A stretch of DNA of 64,000 nt from Pirellulales bacterium. GTDB lineage: Bacteria > Planctomycetota > Planctomycetia > Pirellulales > Thermoguttaceae. The position numbers were made by a program, and so were the translations under genes. Numbering within the stretch: the first letter of the stretch is position 1; each line of letters opens with the position of its first letter. The notes beneath the pieces were generated by a model that saw nothing but the letters and a program-made list of their open reading frames with translations, made no database searches and was not told the origin of the DNA. The stretch lies in assembly GCA_016936015.1 (NCBI GenBank), contig JAFGPV010000161.1:19315-83314 (forward strand), given 5' to 3'. This document shows positions 46,453-54,169 of this stretch, in pieces.

Positions 46453-46487
46453 CCCCTCTCCCTCTGGGAAAGGGTTAGGGTGAGGGC
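46453..46487. repeat. CCCTCTCCCTCTGGGAAAGG repeat unit
   Basis: Pyrimidine/purine palindromic unit (CCTCTCCC...GGGTTAGGGTGAGGGC) related to the left half of the element inside miaB at 55093-55222. Confidence 0.65.
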
Positions 46488-46504
46488 TTTTCCTGATGTT
46501 ACTT

Positions 46505-49500
46505 CTACTTTTCCTCTGGCTGTTCCACAATCGCAATCTCTTCCTCCGTCAATCCATAAAGCTCGTACACCAAACGGTCGATCTGCCGGTCCGTCGCGTC
46601 AATCTGCCGACGAATCGCCGTTTTGTCGTGCCCCGTTCGTACCACGGACAGTTTCTTGTTAAGCATCAACATGGTTTCCACCAATCTCACCATCCGATCA
46701 TGCCGTGCTTTATCTTTACGATCAGCAAAATTAATTCGGGGAACAGGCAGATTTTCAATGTATTGCGTAAAGTATCTAAAGTAACCACCTCGTAAAACTG
46801 TACTGATGTTTTTGAGATAGAAGTCGAGAACTTTACTATTGAGTAGTCCCAAAACGTAATAATCAGATTCTCTTACATCCTCCCGAAGAATAATGCCATA
46901 GCCGCTGGTAAAGGCATATCTTCCATCTTCATCCAACGCAAAGGATGCCCGATCGGCGATATCGGGAACGAGAATTTTTCGATGCGTCATTACATCAAGG
47001 TTTTTTGGATAAACATAACCGTACCAAAGAGCGCCTTTCATCCGATGGCGTTCTCGACTTTGAAGTATTGATTTGTTTTTTAGTAGATAATCGAGAGTTC
47101 TCGGAAAGCGTTTTCGCATTTCCTTTTCGGGAACGAGGGTCATTTTCCCTTTAAGCATTTCATAGGGAATGATAACGCCTTTGTTGGAAGGTAAAACCGA
47201 ATAGGCTTTTATTTCCTTTCCTTGCAGGAATGAGTGTACAAGGTCAGGTTCGAGTACGATCTTTCCTGGAATTTGAGAGGAAATGCAAACAACTGTTTTT
47301 TTCGTGGATCTCTGAATGTCAATCACGTAAACATCGTTTGCACTCGTACGGATTCCTTGAGCCATTCGTTCGGCAAGATGACCCAATGTGACGGGGTGGG
47401 ACTTGAGCTTTTCAAATACTTTCCTGCCATTACCGATATTGAAAGTCCAGGTTATTGAAGTAAGAACATTCGCGTCAATCGACTCTTCCACTGCAACACC
47501 TTTATTCTTCCATATAAGAAGATCATCTACTTTAACATACCGAAAAGAATGAGACCCGTCTTTGCATAACAATAACAAACATGTATACGTTGTCGCACCT
47601 GAAAATACTTGTTGGTGTCCAAAATGCACTATCTGCGAGATATGCTTATTTGTGGAAATTAATGTCCGCAGGGATTCTCCGTATTTTGTATTAAAAAACT
47701 TATGCGGACAAATAAAACCCAACAGTCCGTAAATGTTCAATAAGGACAAACCCTTTTCGATAAATAGTATATATATGTCATAATTTCCCTTGCAAGCGGA
47801 TAGATATTTCGTCCTAAAGTATTCGACGGTTTCCGGCTGAGTTTCATTCAAGGTTTGAATTCGCACATACGGCGGGTTGCCGATCACCGCGTCGAAGCCG
47901 CCGGCCTTGAAAACCTCGGGAAACTCGGACTGCCAGTCGAAGACGTTGAGCCGGAAGCGTTCCTCGTCGTCGAACATGCTCAACTGTTGGCCGTTGAAAA
48001 AATCGCGGCCGATCAGCGAGTTGCCGCACTTGACGTTTGCGCCCAGGTCGGGCAGCGCCCGCTCGTGAAAAAGAAGCAACTGGTTGGCCAGCGTCTCGGC
48101 CGATTCGCCCTCCAACACCTTCAGCAGCAGCGAGAGCTTGGTGACCTCGACCGCCTGCGGATCGATGTCCACGCCGTAGATGTTGTTCAGCAGAATGCGT
48201 TTTTTTTCGGCGGTCGTCAGCCGCCAGTCGCCGGCAGGGCTCTGGTAGAGTTTCGGACTGCGGCCCTTGGCGTGTTTCTCCGCCCCGTCGTTGAGATACC
48301 AATCGCGGTGCCAATCCAACAGATACGTGTACGCCCCGATCAAAAACGATCCGGAACCGCAGGCCGGGTCCAAAATCCGCAGTTTTTCCGCCTGTTTCGG
48401 CGTTATCCCTCTTCTCGTTGTTGGTTCTTCTCCGTCTTTCGCCTTTTGCCCTGCGCCTTCTAATAACTTTCCGACGGTATGCTTGACAATGTAATCGACG
48501 ATGTAGGTCGGCGTATAATACACGCCGCCGGCCTTCCGCACTTCCGGTTTCTCCTCGACCTTGGCCTGATGGCCCGCCGTCAGCCGGATCACCTTGCCGA
48601 GAAACTGCTCATAGACCTGTCCCAGGATCTCGATGGGGAACACCGAAAACTCATAAGGGCTTTCCGGGAAGTAGAGCTTCCGCAGGATTTCCTTCAGGGG
48701 CTTGTCGTCGATCTCCAGCGCGAGCGTCATCTCGTCGGGCGGTTCGGGCCGATCCCGTTCCGGAGTGAAATGGAAAAGCCCCGAGTTATAGCGGTCGTCG
48801 GCCCGTTGGAACAACTCAGCCAGGCGGCGGTAAATCTTCGGGGCGCTTTGCAGCGATTCCAGAGTCCCGTAGGACTCGATGCCCCGATCCTCGCAGATCC
48901 GCAGGAAGATGATCCGGTCGATCGTCCGCTGCACGGCAAAATTCAGGTCCCGTGGATCGAGTTCCGGATTCCGCAGGGCGATATTCCGGGCCAGTTCGTT
49001 CCGCCACGATTCGATTTCCTCCAGGAAAGACTTATCGACCTCCGCGGTCCCCTTTTTGATCTTCTTGCTGGCGACGAACCGCTCCAGCGATCCGCGGCGG
49101 ATCGCCTCGGGCGAGAACAGGGCGAACAGTTCATCCCAACGCTCAAGATATTCCCGATATCCGATCAGCATCACCCGGGCGGTTGCGGCTTTGTCGGATT
49201 TATCCGGCCGGATGCGGCAATCGTAAACGGCGAATTCCTCGAAGTCGGTTAAAATGCTGACCGGCAACTTCGCCGACCAGGCGTAGCGCCGCAATTGGTA
49301 GGCGGGACTGATCGCCTCGCCGATATCGACCGAGGGTTTTTTCGCCTCGACGAAGAAGCTCCGCTGCCCGCCGCCTGCCCGGAAGCAATAATCCGGCGCC
49401 TTGGTTCGCCCGCCGATCTTGATGGCAGCCTCGTGAATGACTTCCTTGTACGCCTCGGCATAGCCCTTTTTGTTATAGACGTCCCACCCCAGGGCTTCAA

Positions 49501-49618
49501 ACAACGGATTGATAAACTCCCCGCGGAGTTGGGCCTCGTTGTACTGCTCCGACTGGTAGGTTACCCTATGGGCCTCGAAACGCTCGACCAGTTCTTCGAC
49601 AACTGAAGGTACGGCCAT
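46505..49618 (-). CDS. Type IIG restriction-modification enzyme (Eco57I-like)
   Basis: 1037 residues. The N-terminal nuclease has APDYCF and FFVEAKKPS, the PD-(D/E)xK pattern. A helical connector follows, then the adenine-methylase domain with ILDPACGSGSFLIGAYTY (motif I, SAM binding) and VIGNPPYVRIQ (motif IV, NPPY). The C-terminal third is the target recognition domain. The DNA from about 46,640 to 47,850, which encodes the recognition part, is visibly AT-rich compared with the rest, suggesting replacement by recombination. ATG 49618 starts at the conserved VVEELVERF segment; a TTG at 49663 is possible. It sits between a TPR gene and another TPR gene. Confidence 0.92.
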   Translation of the reverse strand: MAVPSVVEELVERFEAHRVTYQSEQYNEAQLRGEFINPLFEALGWDVYNKKGYAEAYKEVIHEAAIKIGGRTKAPDYCFRAGGGQRSFFVEAKKPSVDIGEAISPAYQLRRYAWSAKLPVSILTDFEEFAVYDCRIRPDKSDKAATARVMLIGYREYLERWDELFALFSPEAIRRGSLERFVASKKIKKGTAEVDKSFLEEIESWRNELARNIALRNPELDPRDLNFAVQRTIDRIIFLRICEDRGIESYGTLESLQSAPKIYRRLAELFQRADDRYNSGLFHFTPERDRPEPPDEMTLALEIDDKPLKEILRKLYFPESPYEFSVFPIEILGQVYEQFLGKVIRLTAGHQAKVEEKPEVRKAGGVYYTPTYIVDYIVKHTVGKLLEGAGQKAKDGEEPTTRRGITPKQAEKLRILDPACGSGSFLIGAYTYLLDWHRDWYLNDGAEKHAKGRSPKLYQSPAGDWRLTTAEKKRILLNNIYGVDIDPQAVEVTKLSLLLKVLEGESAETLANQLLLFHERALPDLGANVKCGNSLIGRDFFNGQQLSMFDDEERFRLNVFDWQSEFPEVFKAGGFDAVIGNPPYVRIQTLNETQPETVEYFRTKYLSACKGNYDIYILFIEKGLSLLNIYGLLGFICPHKFFNTKYGESLRTLISTNKHISQIVHFGHQQVFSGATTYTCLLLLCKDGSHSFRYVKVDDLLIWKNKGVAVEESIDANVLTSITWTFNIGNGRKVFEKLKSHPVTLGHLAERMAQGIRTSANDVYVIDIQRSTKKTVVCISSQIPGKIVLEPDLVHSFLQGKEIKAYSVLPSNKGVIIPYEMLKGKMTLVPEKEMRKRFPRTLDYLLKNKSILQSRERHRMKGALWYGYVYPKNLDVMTHRKILVPDIADRASFALDEDGRYAFTSGYGIILREDVRESDYYVLGLLNSKVLDFYLKNISTVLRGGYFRYFTQYIENLPVPRINFADRKDKARHDRMVRLVETMLMLNKKLSVVRTGHDKTAIRRQIDATDRQIDRLVYELYGLTEEEIAIVEQPEEK

Positions 49619-49759
49619 GCCTGGGATTCCGCAAAGGTTATCAGGATGCTCTATCGTAACCAATACTCCACTTTAGTGATAGCAGGATTGCCATCTCTTG
49701 GAAACTGGAATTATGTCGAACATTAGGAACATAAAAAACCAGAGACAGAAAAACAACCT

Positions 49760-50794
49760 TCATTTCATCTCCTCCAATCGCTGTTCCGCCTCGGCGGCGG
49801 CGCGCTGGTCGTCGGGATACTGCTGGAGCAGTTCCCGATAGAGCCGCGCGGCGGCGGGTTGGTCGAAGTGCTCTGTGGCCCGGGCGGCGTCCAGCAGCGC
49901 TTGAGCGGCCAACGTCCGTTGCTGCGGGTACAGGATCGGCACGTGGAGGAAGGCCAGCGCCGCCCGCTCGTACTGCCGCCGCTGGAGCCGGGCTGCGCCC
50001 AGCACGTAATAGGAGCCGGCCCGAAGCGGCTCGGGCAGTTTTTCGATCATCCGGCTCCGCCGGTCGAGTTCGGCATCGCCCGCTTGGGCGTAATCGGTTC
50101 GCCAGGTCTGAGCCGTGGCCAACAGGGCAATCTGCTTGTCCGGATCGGCCGCCAATTTCCGTAATTGGTCCAGGGCAGCGCCCCGTTGGGAGGTCGTCAG
50201 GAGGTAACTGGCGCCCAGCAACACCGCCGCCGGCTCCGGCCGGGCCATCCATTGCCCGGCAAGTTGCTCGGTCTGGGGATTGGGCTGGCGTGGCAGCCAG
50301 GCCAAGGGGATGCCTTCGAAATACGGCGTCTGCGGATCGTCGCGCACCAGCAACAGAAAGGCCTCGCCGGCCCGGCTGGGTTCGCCGAGGGCTTGATAGC
50401 ACTCCACCCATCGGGCCAGCAACTGCCGGCGGACCCACCGCCGCTGTTCAGTCTCCATCGCCTTTTGGTACTGGACCAGGGCGTCCTTCCAGCGTCCTTC
50501 GCGCTGGGCCTGTCGGCCGGCGTTTTGTTCGGCAGTGTACGTTGTCTCGATTTCCGCCACCTCGGCGGCTGGATATGTCTGCGTCCGCCCGCCGGACAGT
50601 TCGAGCGTCAGTCCCTTTCCCCCGTAATCCTCGATCTGGCCGGTCACCTTTACCCGCCCGCCGCCTTTGGAAAGGTAAACGGCGTCCTGGGCCGGGGCGG
50701 GAGCGGGAAAAGCGATGAGGAGAAGGATTGCAAATTGCAAACTGCAATTTGAAATATGAAATTCGAAATTCGAAATCCTTTTTCCCAACTGCAT
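49760..50794 (-). CDS. Secreted TPR protein
   Basis: 344 residues. The signal region (RISNFEFHISNCSLQFAILLLIAFPAPAPAQ) includes a stretch encoded by a genomic repeat (50723-50785, GCAATTTG/CAAATTGC-like). The rest is a beta-like N-terminal domain (KGGGRVKVTGQIEDYGGKGL) and TPR-type helices (EGRWKDALVQYQKAM, LGAARLQRRQYERAALAF). The vWA gene ends 9 nt upstream, so they form an operon; a role together with the vWA protein in the envelope is likely. Confidence 0.8.
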   Translation of the reverse strand: MQLGKRISNFEFHISNCSLQFAILLLIAFPAPAPAQDAVYLSKGGGRVKVTGQIEDYGGKGLTLELSGGRTQTYPAAEVAEIETTYTAEQNAGRQAQREGRWKDALVQYQKAMETEQRRWVRRQLLARWVECYQALGEPSRAGEAFLLLVRDDPQTPYFEGIPLAWLPRQPNPQTEQLAGQWMARPEPAAVLLGASYLLTTSQRGAALDQLRKLAADPDKQIALLATAQTWRTDYAQAGDAELDRRSRMIEKLPEPLRAGSYYVLGAARLQRRQYERAALAFLHVPILYPQQRTLAAQALLDAARATEHFDQPAAARLYRELLQQYPDDQRAAAEAEQRLEEMK

Positions 50795-50803
50795 AATCTC
50801 TTC

Positions 50804-51871
50804 CTATTTTCCGCCGGGCAAGATCTTCGAAATGTCCACGTATCCGTATTGTCCGCCGTTTTGCCGGGCCAGTTGGGCCAGGAAGTTATCTCCTCCGCTA
50901 CGGGGACCGTAGCCGAACTCGATGGTGTTGATGACGGTGCCGGCCGCGATGCGATGGATCCGGGCCAATTGGCCGGGATTGAGTCTCGGCTCGTCGGCGT
51001 CTGTCAAGAGGAAGATGACGTCGGGCCGCATGGCGATGGCCTGTTGCAGGGCCTGGACGTGATCGGTGCCGCCGTCGGCGAGGATGCCGCCCAGAAACCG
51101 CTTGGCCCGGAGTTTATTCTGCTCCGTGGCGAAGGCCAGCCGGCCGCTCTGGCCGGAGGGATTAAAAATAGTGGGATTCTCGTTGTAAAAGATAATCTGG
51201 AACTGGTGGTTCGGCTGGAGGTTGACGAGACTGGCCAGCAATTCGCCCTTGGCGGCCGAGAGGGCGTTTCGGCCCGATCCGCCCATGCTCCCCGAGCGGT
51301 CGAAAACGTAGACGAATTTATAACCCTCGCCGGGGACGCCGAAGACGCTGGTCCGGGCCATCCCGCCGCCGGGACCCGTGCCGACGCCCACGCCGCTGCG
51401 TCCCGATCCGCCACGGCCCGATTCCGCTCCCACCGCCGAGCCGACCTGGCCGCCCTCCAGGCCGCTCGGTCCGATCGCCTTCAGCGGGGCCGGCAGCGAG
51501 TAGCGGGGATCGACCGGCGGCGGGGCATTTAGTATCTGATCCAAGCGGGGCGCCGATGAGGTGGTTGCGGCGGAAGACTGAGCGCGTTCCGAGTTGGCCA
51601 TGTGGAGTTCTGGAGCCTGCGATCCCTCGTCCCGATCGGTTCCTTCCTTCGCGTCCTCGCCGATGGATAGACTCAGCGAAAGGGCCGGCGTTCCGCCCGG
51701 CATGCCCCGCGTGTAAGACAGCGAAAGCAGGATCAAGGCCAGGAGGTGGACGACCAGCGAAATCAACCATGCCGAAGACCGCGACTCCCGCAGCGTCGGG
51801 CCGAGGGCGTTGAAGATCGGCAGCGGAGGCCCGTTAGCCGATCCGGGCAGCGGCGGAGGGATCGAAGGCAT
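50804..51871 (-). CDS. von Willebrand factor A domain protein, single-pass membrane
   Basis: 355 residues. A Pro-rich cytoplasmic start, one TM helix (SAWLISLVVHLLALILLSLSY), a Gly/Ser-rich periplasmic linker and a vWA domain: FVYVFDRSGSMGG is the MIDAS DxSxS motif, and LLTDADEP the later Asp. TM context resembles TonB/TolA-type anchors. It binds metal and probably a protein partner in the envelope. ATG 51871 preferred over a TTG just upstream; no ribosome binding site is clear. Confidence 0.88.
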   Translation of the reverse strand: MPSIPPPLPGSANGPPLPIFNALGPTLRESRSSAWLISLVVHLLALILLSLSYTRGMPGGTPALSLSLSIGEDAKEGTDRDEGSQAPELHMANSERAQSSAATTSSAPRLDQILNAPPPVDPRYSLPAPLKAIGPSGLEGGQVGSAVGAESGRGGSGRSGVGVGTGPGGGMARTSVFGVPGEGYKFVYVFDRSGSMGGSGRNALSAAKGELLASLVNLQPNHQFQIIFYNENPTIFNPSGQSGRLAFATEQNKLRAKRFLGGILADGGTDHVQALQQAIAMRPDVIFLLTDADEPRLNPGQLARIHRIAAGTVINTIEFGYGPRSGGDNFLAQLARQNGGQYGYVDISKILPGGK

Positions 51872-52032
51872 GGTCAATGCTCAAAACTACTCTGCATACA
51901 AGGGGTTACGACCTTTCGGAATTCTAAGTGGTTGCGGAAAACGAGTCAACGTGAATCGCTCGAAGGCAGGGCGATCTCCGGAATTCCGGTTTCTCAATGC
52001 AGCGGATAACGGATATAATTCATGGGGACTTT

Positions 52033-52116
52033 GTAGGGTGGGACAAACGGAGTGAGTCCCACCAAAGACTGCGAAAAACACATGGCGGGACAGCACTGCG
52101 CTTGTCCTACCCTACC
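52033..52116. repeat. GTAGGGTGGGACAAACGGAGT inverted repeat
   Basis: GTAGGGTGGGAC at the left and GTCCTACCCTAC at the right, with inner CGGAGTGAGTCCC and GGGACAGCACTGCG. It is upstream of def. Confidence 0.75.
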
Positions 52117-52152
52117 TTCCACAACACATCTTCAGTCCGGGAGACTTGGATC

Positions 52153-52731
52153 GTGCGGATTGTCAAATACCCTCACCCGACCTTGCGGCATAAAAGCAAA
52201 TCGCTCAGGATGGTGGACGCCGAGTTGAAAAAGAACGTCCGCCAGATGTTCGATTTTATGTACGAACATCGGGGGATCGGGCTGGCCGCCAATCAGGTCG
52301 ATTTGCCCTATCGGCTGTTCGTATTGAATCTCGAAGGCGATCCGGCGACGGGCCAAGAATACGTTTTTATTAATCCCGAAATCCACAAGCGCAGCGGCAG
52401 CGCCGAGGCCGAGGAAGGCTGCCTCAGTTTCCCCGAGATCTACGCCCCCGTCCGCCGGCCCGATAAAATCCGGATCTCCGCGTTCGATCTGTCGGGCCAG
52501 GAGGTGAACTACGAATTGACGGGCCTCTTTTCCCGCGCCGCCCAGCACGAATACGACCACCTGGACGGCGTCGTCTTCATCGACCGGCTGAGCCCGGCGG
52601 CATTGCTCTCGGTCAAGCAGGCCCTCGAAGACCTCGAGTACGAGTTCCAGGGCGAGCGCCGGCTGGGCATCATTCCCGACGACCAGCAAATCGCCTTACG
52701 CCTGGCCGAACTGGAAACGCTGCGGACGTGA
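52153..52731 (+). CDS. def: Peptide deformylase
   Basis: 192 residues from GTG 52153. Motifs in order: GIGLAANQ, EEGCLSFP (metal Cys) and QHEYDHLDG (HExxH metal site). It removes the formyl group from nascent proteins. VRIVKYPHPTLR is the family start; the longer in-frame upstream reading crosses a repeat. GGGAGA lies 8 nt before GTG. Followed 44 nt later by fmt, a common pairing. Confidence 0.95.
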   Translation: MRIVKYPHPTLRHKSKSLRMVDAELKKNVRQMFDFMYEHRGIGLAANQVDLPYRLFVLNLEGDPATGQEYVFINPEIHKRSGSAEAEEGCLSFPEIYAPVRRPDKIRISAFDLSGQEVNYELTGLFSRAAQHEYDHLDGVVFIDRLSPAALLSVKQALEDLEYEFQGERRLGIIPDDQQIALRLAELETLRT

Positions 52732-52775
52732 AGGCTTCCCTTTGCAACCGTCGGGGAATGGTCTAAACTCGTACC

Positions 52776-53768
52776 ATGCGATTGCTGATGCTGGGCACGG
52801 GGCCATTCGCCGTGCCGACGTTTCGGGATCTGTTTTCGACCCGCCACGAGATTTTGGCGCTGGTCACCGCGCCCGTCTGCGCCGCCCGGGGCCGACCGGC
52901 CCCGCCGGTCAGCCCCCTACGGGACGTCGCCCACGAGCACGGCACTCCCGTCTACGATCCCGAGGACGTCAACGCCGAGGAGTCTCAGACGCAACTGCGG
53001 CAATACGGGGCCGACCTGTTGGTCGTCTGCGATTACGGACAGATCCTTGCCACCGAGACGCTGGCCGCGGCGCGGCTGGGGGGGATCAATCTCCATGCCT
53101 CGCTGCTGCCGAGATACCGCGGCGCGGCCCCCATCAATTGGGCGCTCTACCACGGCGAGACAGAGACCGGGGTCACGGTGATCCACATGACGCCCCAAGT
53201 CGATGCGGGCCCGTGCATCGCGCAGGCCACCACGCAGATCGATCCCGAGGAAGACGCAGTGCAACTGGAGCAGCGGCTCTCGGAACTCGGGGCCTGGTTG
53301 ATGCGGCGGACGATCGACAACCTCGAAGCCGGGCGGTTGGAGGCGCTGCCTCAAAATCCCGCCCTCGCCTCCAAGGCTCCCCGGCTGAAGAAATCCGACG
53401 GTCTGGTCGATTGGACCCGCTCGGCCCGGGACATCAAGAACCAGGTCCGGGCGATGGAGCCGTGGCCGAAGACCTATACTTTCTGGCATCGAAAAAAGGG
53501 ACCGCCCCTGCGGCTGATCCTCGGTCCGCTGACGACCTTCGATGCCGCCGAAGGGGACAGTCCCATTTTTTCTGCGCAAAAATTGGGACAGTCCCCGCCG
53601 GGCACGGTTCTTGAGGCCGAAGGCGATCGGCTCCTCGTCGTCGCCGGCTCGGGCGCCGTCCTGCCGAAAACTATCCAGCCCGCCGGAAAACGGGCCTTGA
53701 CCGTCGACGCCTTCCTCCGAGGTTATCGCGTCCAAGCGGGAGATCGGTTTGGCGGCGAAACCCCGTAG
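52776..53768 (+). CDS. fmt: Methionyl-tRNA formyltransferase, with in-frame repeat insertion
   Basis: 330 residues. MLGTGPFAVPTF starts the formyl-THF-binding fold and NLHASLLPRYRGAAPINWAL is the catalytic block; Asp in TPQVDAGP completes the site. It formylates initiator Met-tRNA. In the C-terminal domain residues about 259-274 (EGDSPIFSAQKLGQSP) are encoded by the GGGGACAGTCCC palindromic element (53550-53597), an addition relative to usual Fmt. The enzyme should still fold since the insertion is in the OB-like C-domain. Confidence 0.94.
   Translation: MRLLMLGTGPFAVPTFRDLFSTRHEILALVTAPVCAARGRPAPPVSPLRDVAHEHGTPVYDPEDVNAEESQTQLRQYGADLLVVCDYGQILATETLAAARLGGINLHASLLPRYRGAAPINWALYHGETETGVTVIHMTPQVDAGPCIAQATTQIDPEEDAVQLEQRLSELGAWLMRRTIDNLEAGRLEALPQNPALASKAPRLKKSDGLVDWTRSARDIKNQVRAMEPWPKTYTFWHRKKGPPLRLILGPLTTFDAAEGDSPIFSAQKLGQSPPGTVLEAEGDRLLVVAGSGAVLPKTIQPAGKRALTVDAFLRGYRVQAGDRFGGETP
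53550..53597. repeat. In-frame palindromic element, GGGGACAGTCCC family (fmt copy)
   Basis: GAAGGGGACAGTCCCATTTT then AAAATTGGGACAGTCCCC. It is 48 nt and read through. Confidence 0.92.
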
Positions 53769-53899
53769 AAGCGGCAAGATGCCGCTAAACGTCACGTCGA
53801 TACTCGTCCCATCCCCGACAAACTGCCCTCGCTCCGGCACGGCGGATCGTGGTAAAATAACGGATCGGCGTAGGGACGGTCTTGTCAGGAGGTCAAGAC

Positions 53900-54079
53900 A
53901 TGGACAATTGGGACATTACCCTGTTGGTGATCGCGGGATATTTCGCGGTGATGGGCCTGATGCGGTTGATGGCCCGGCGGCGGGATCAGGTGCTCGGCCG
54001 ACTCCAGCGTCAAGTCGAGGACGAACAGAATAATCCCGACCGGTTCGAACATGCCCCCCGCGACACGAAAGCTGCTTGA
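53900..54079 (+). CDS. Small single-pass membrane protein
   Basis: 59 residues. One TM helix (ITLLVIAGYFAVMGLMRLM) after a short acidic start, then a basic and Asn/Asp/Gln-rich cytoplasmic tail (ARRRDQVLGRLQRQVEDEQNNPDRFEH). AGGAGGT 7 nt upstream of ATG strongly supports it. No known family. Confidence 0.7.
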   Translation: MDNWDITLLVIAGYFAVMGLMRLMARRRDQVLGRLQRQVEDEQNNPDRFEHAPRDTKAA

Positions 54080-54090
54080 TCGCACCGGTA

Positions 54091-54144
54091 GTTTATGCTT
54101 TTGCATAACGAAAAATTTTTCAATATGTTATGCTAAAGCATAAC
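54091..54144. repeat. GTTATGC/GCATAAC palindromes before miaB
   Basis: GTTTATGCTTTTGCATAAC and the hairpin GTTATGCT-AA-AGCATAAC (54127-54144). They could be an operator or leader structure; no T-run follows. Confidence 0.45.
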
Positions 54145-54169
54145 CTACAAATCATTCTTGTCCACTTTC

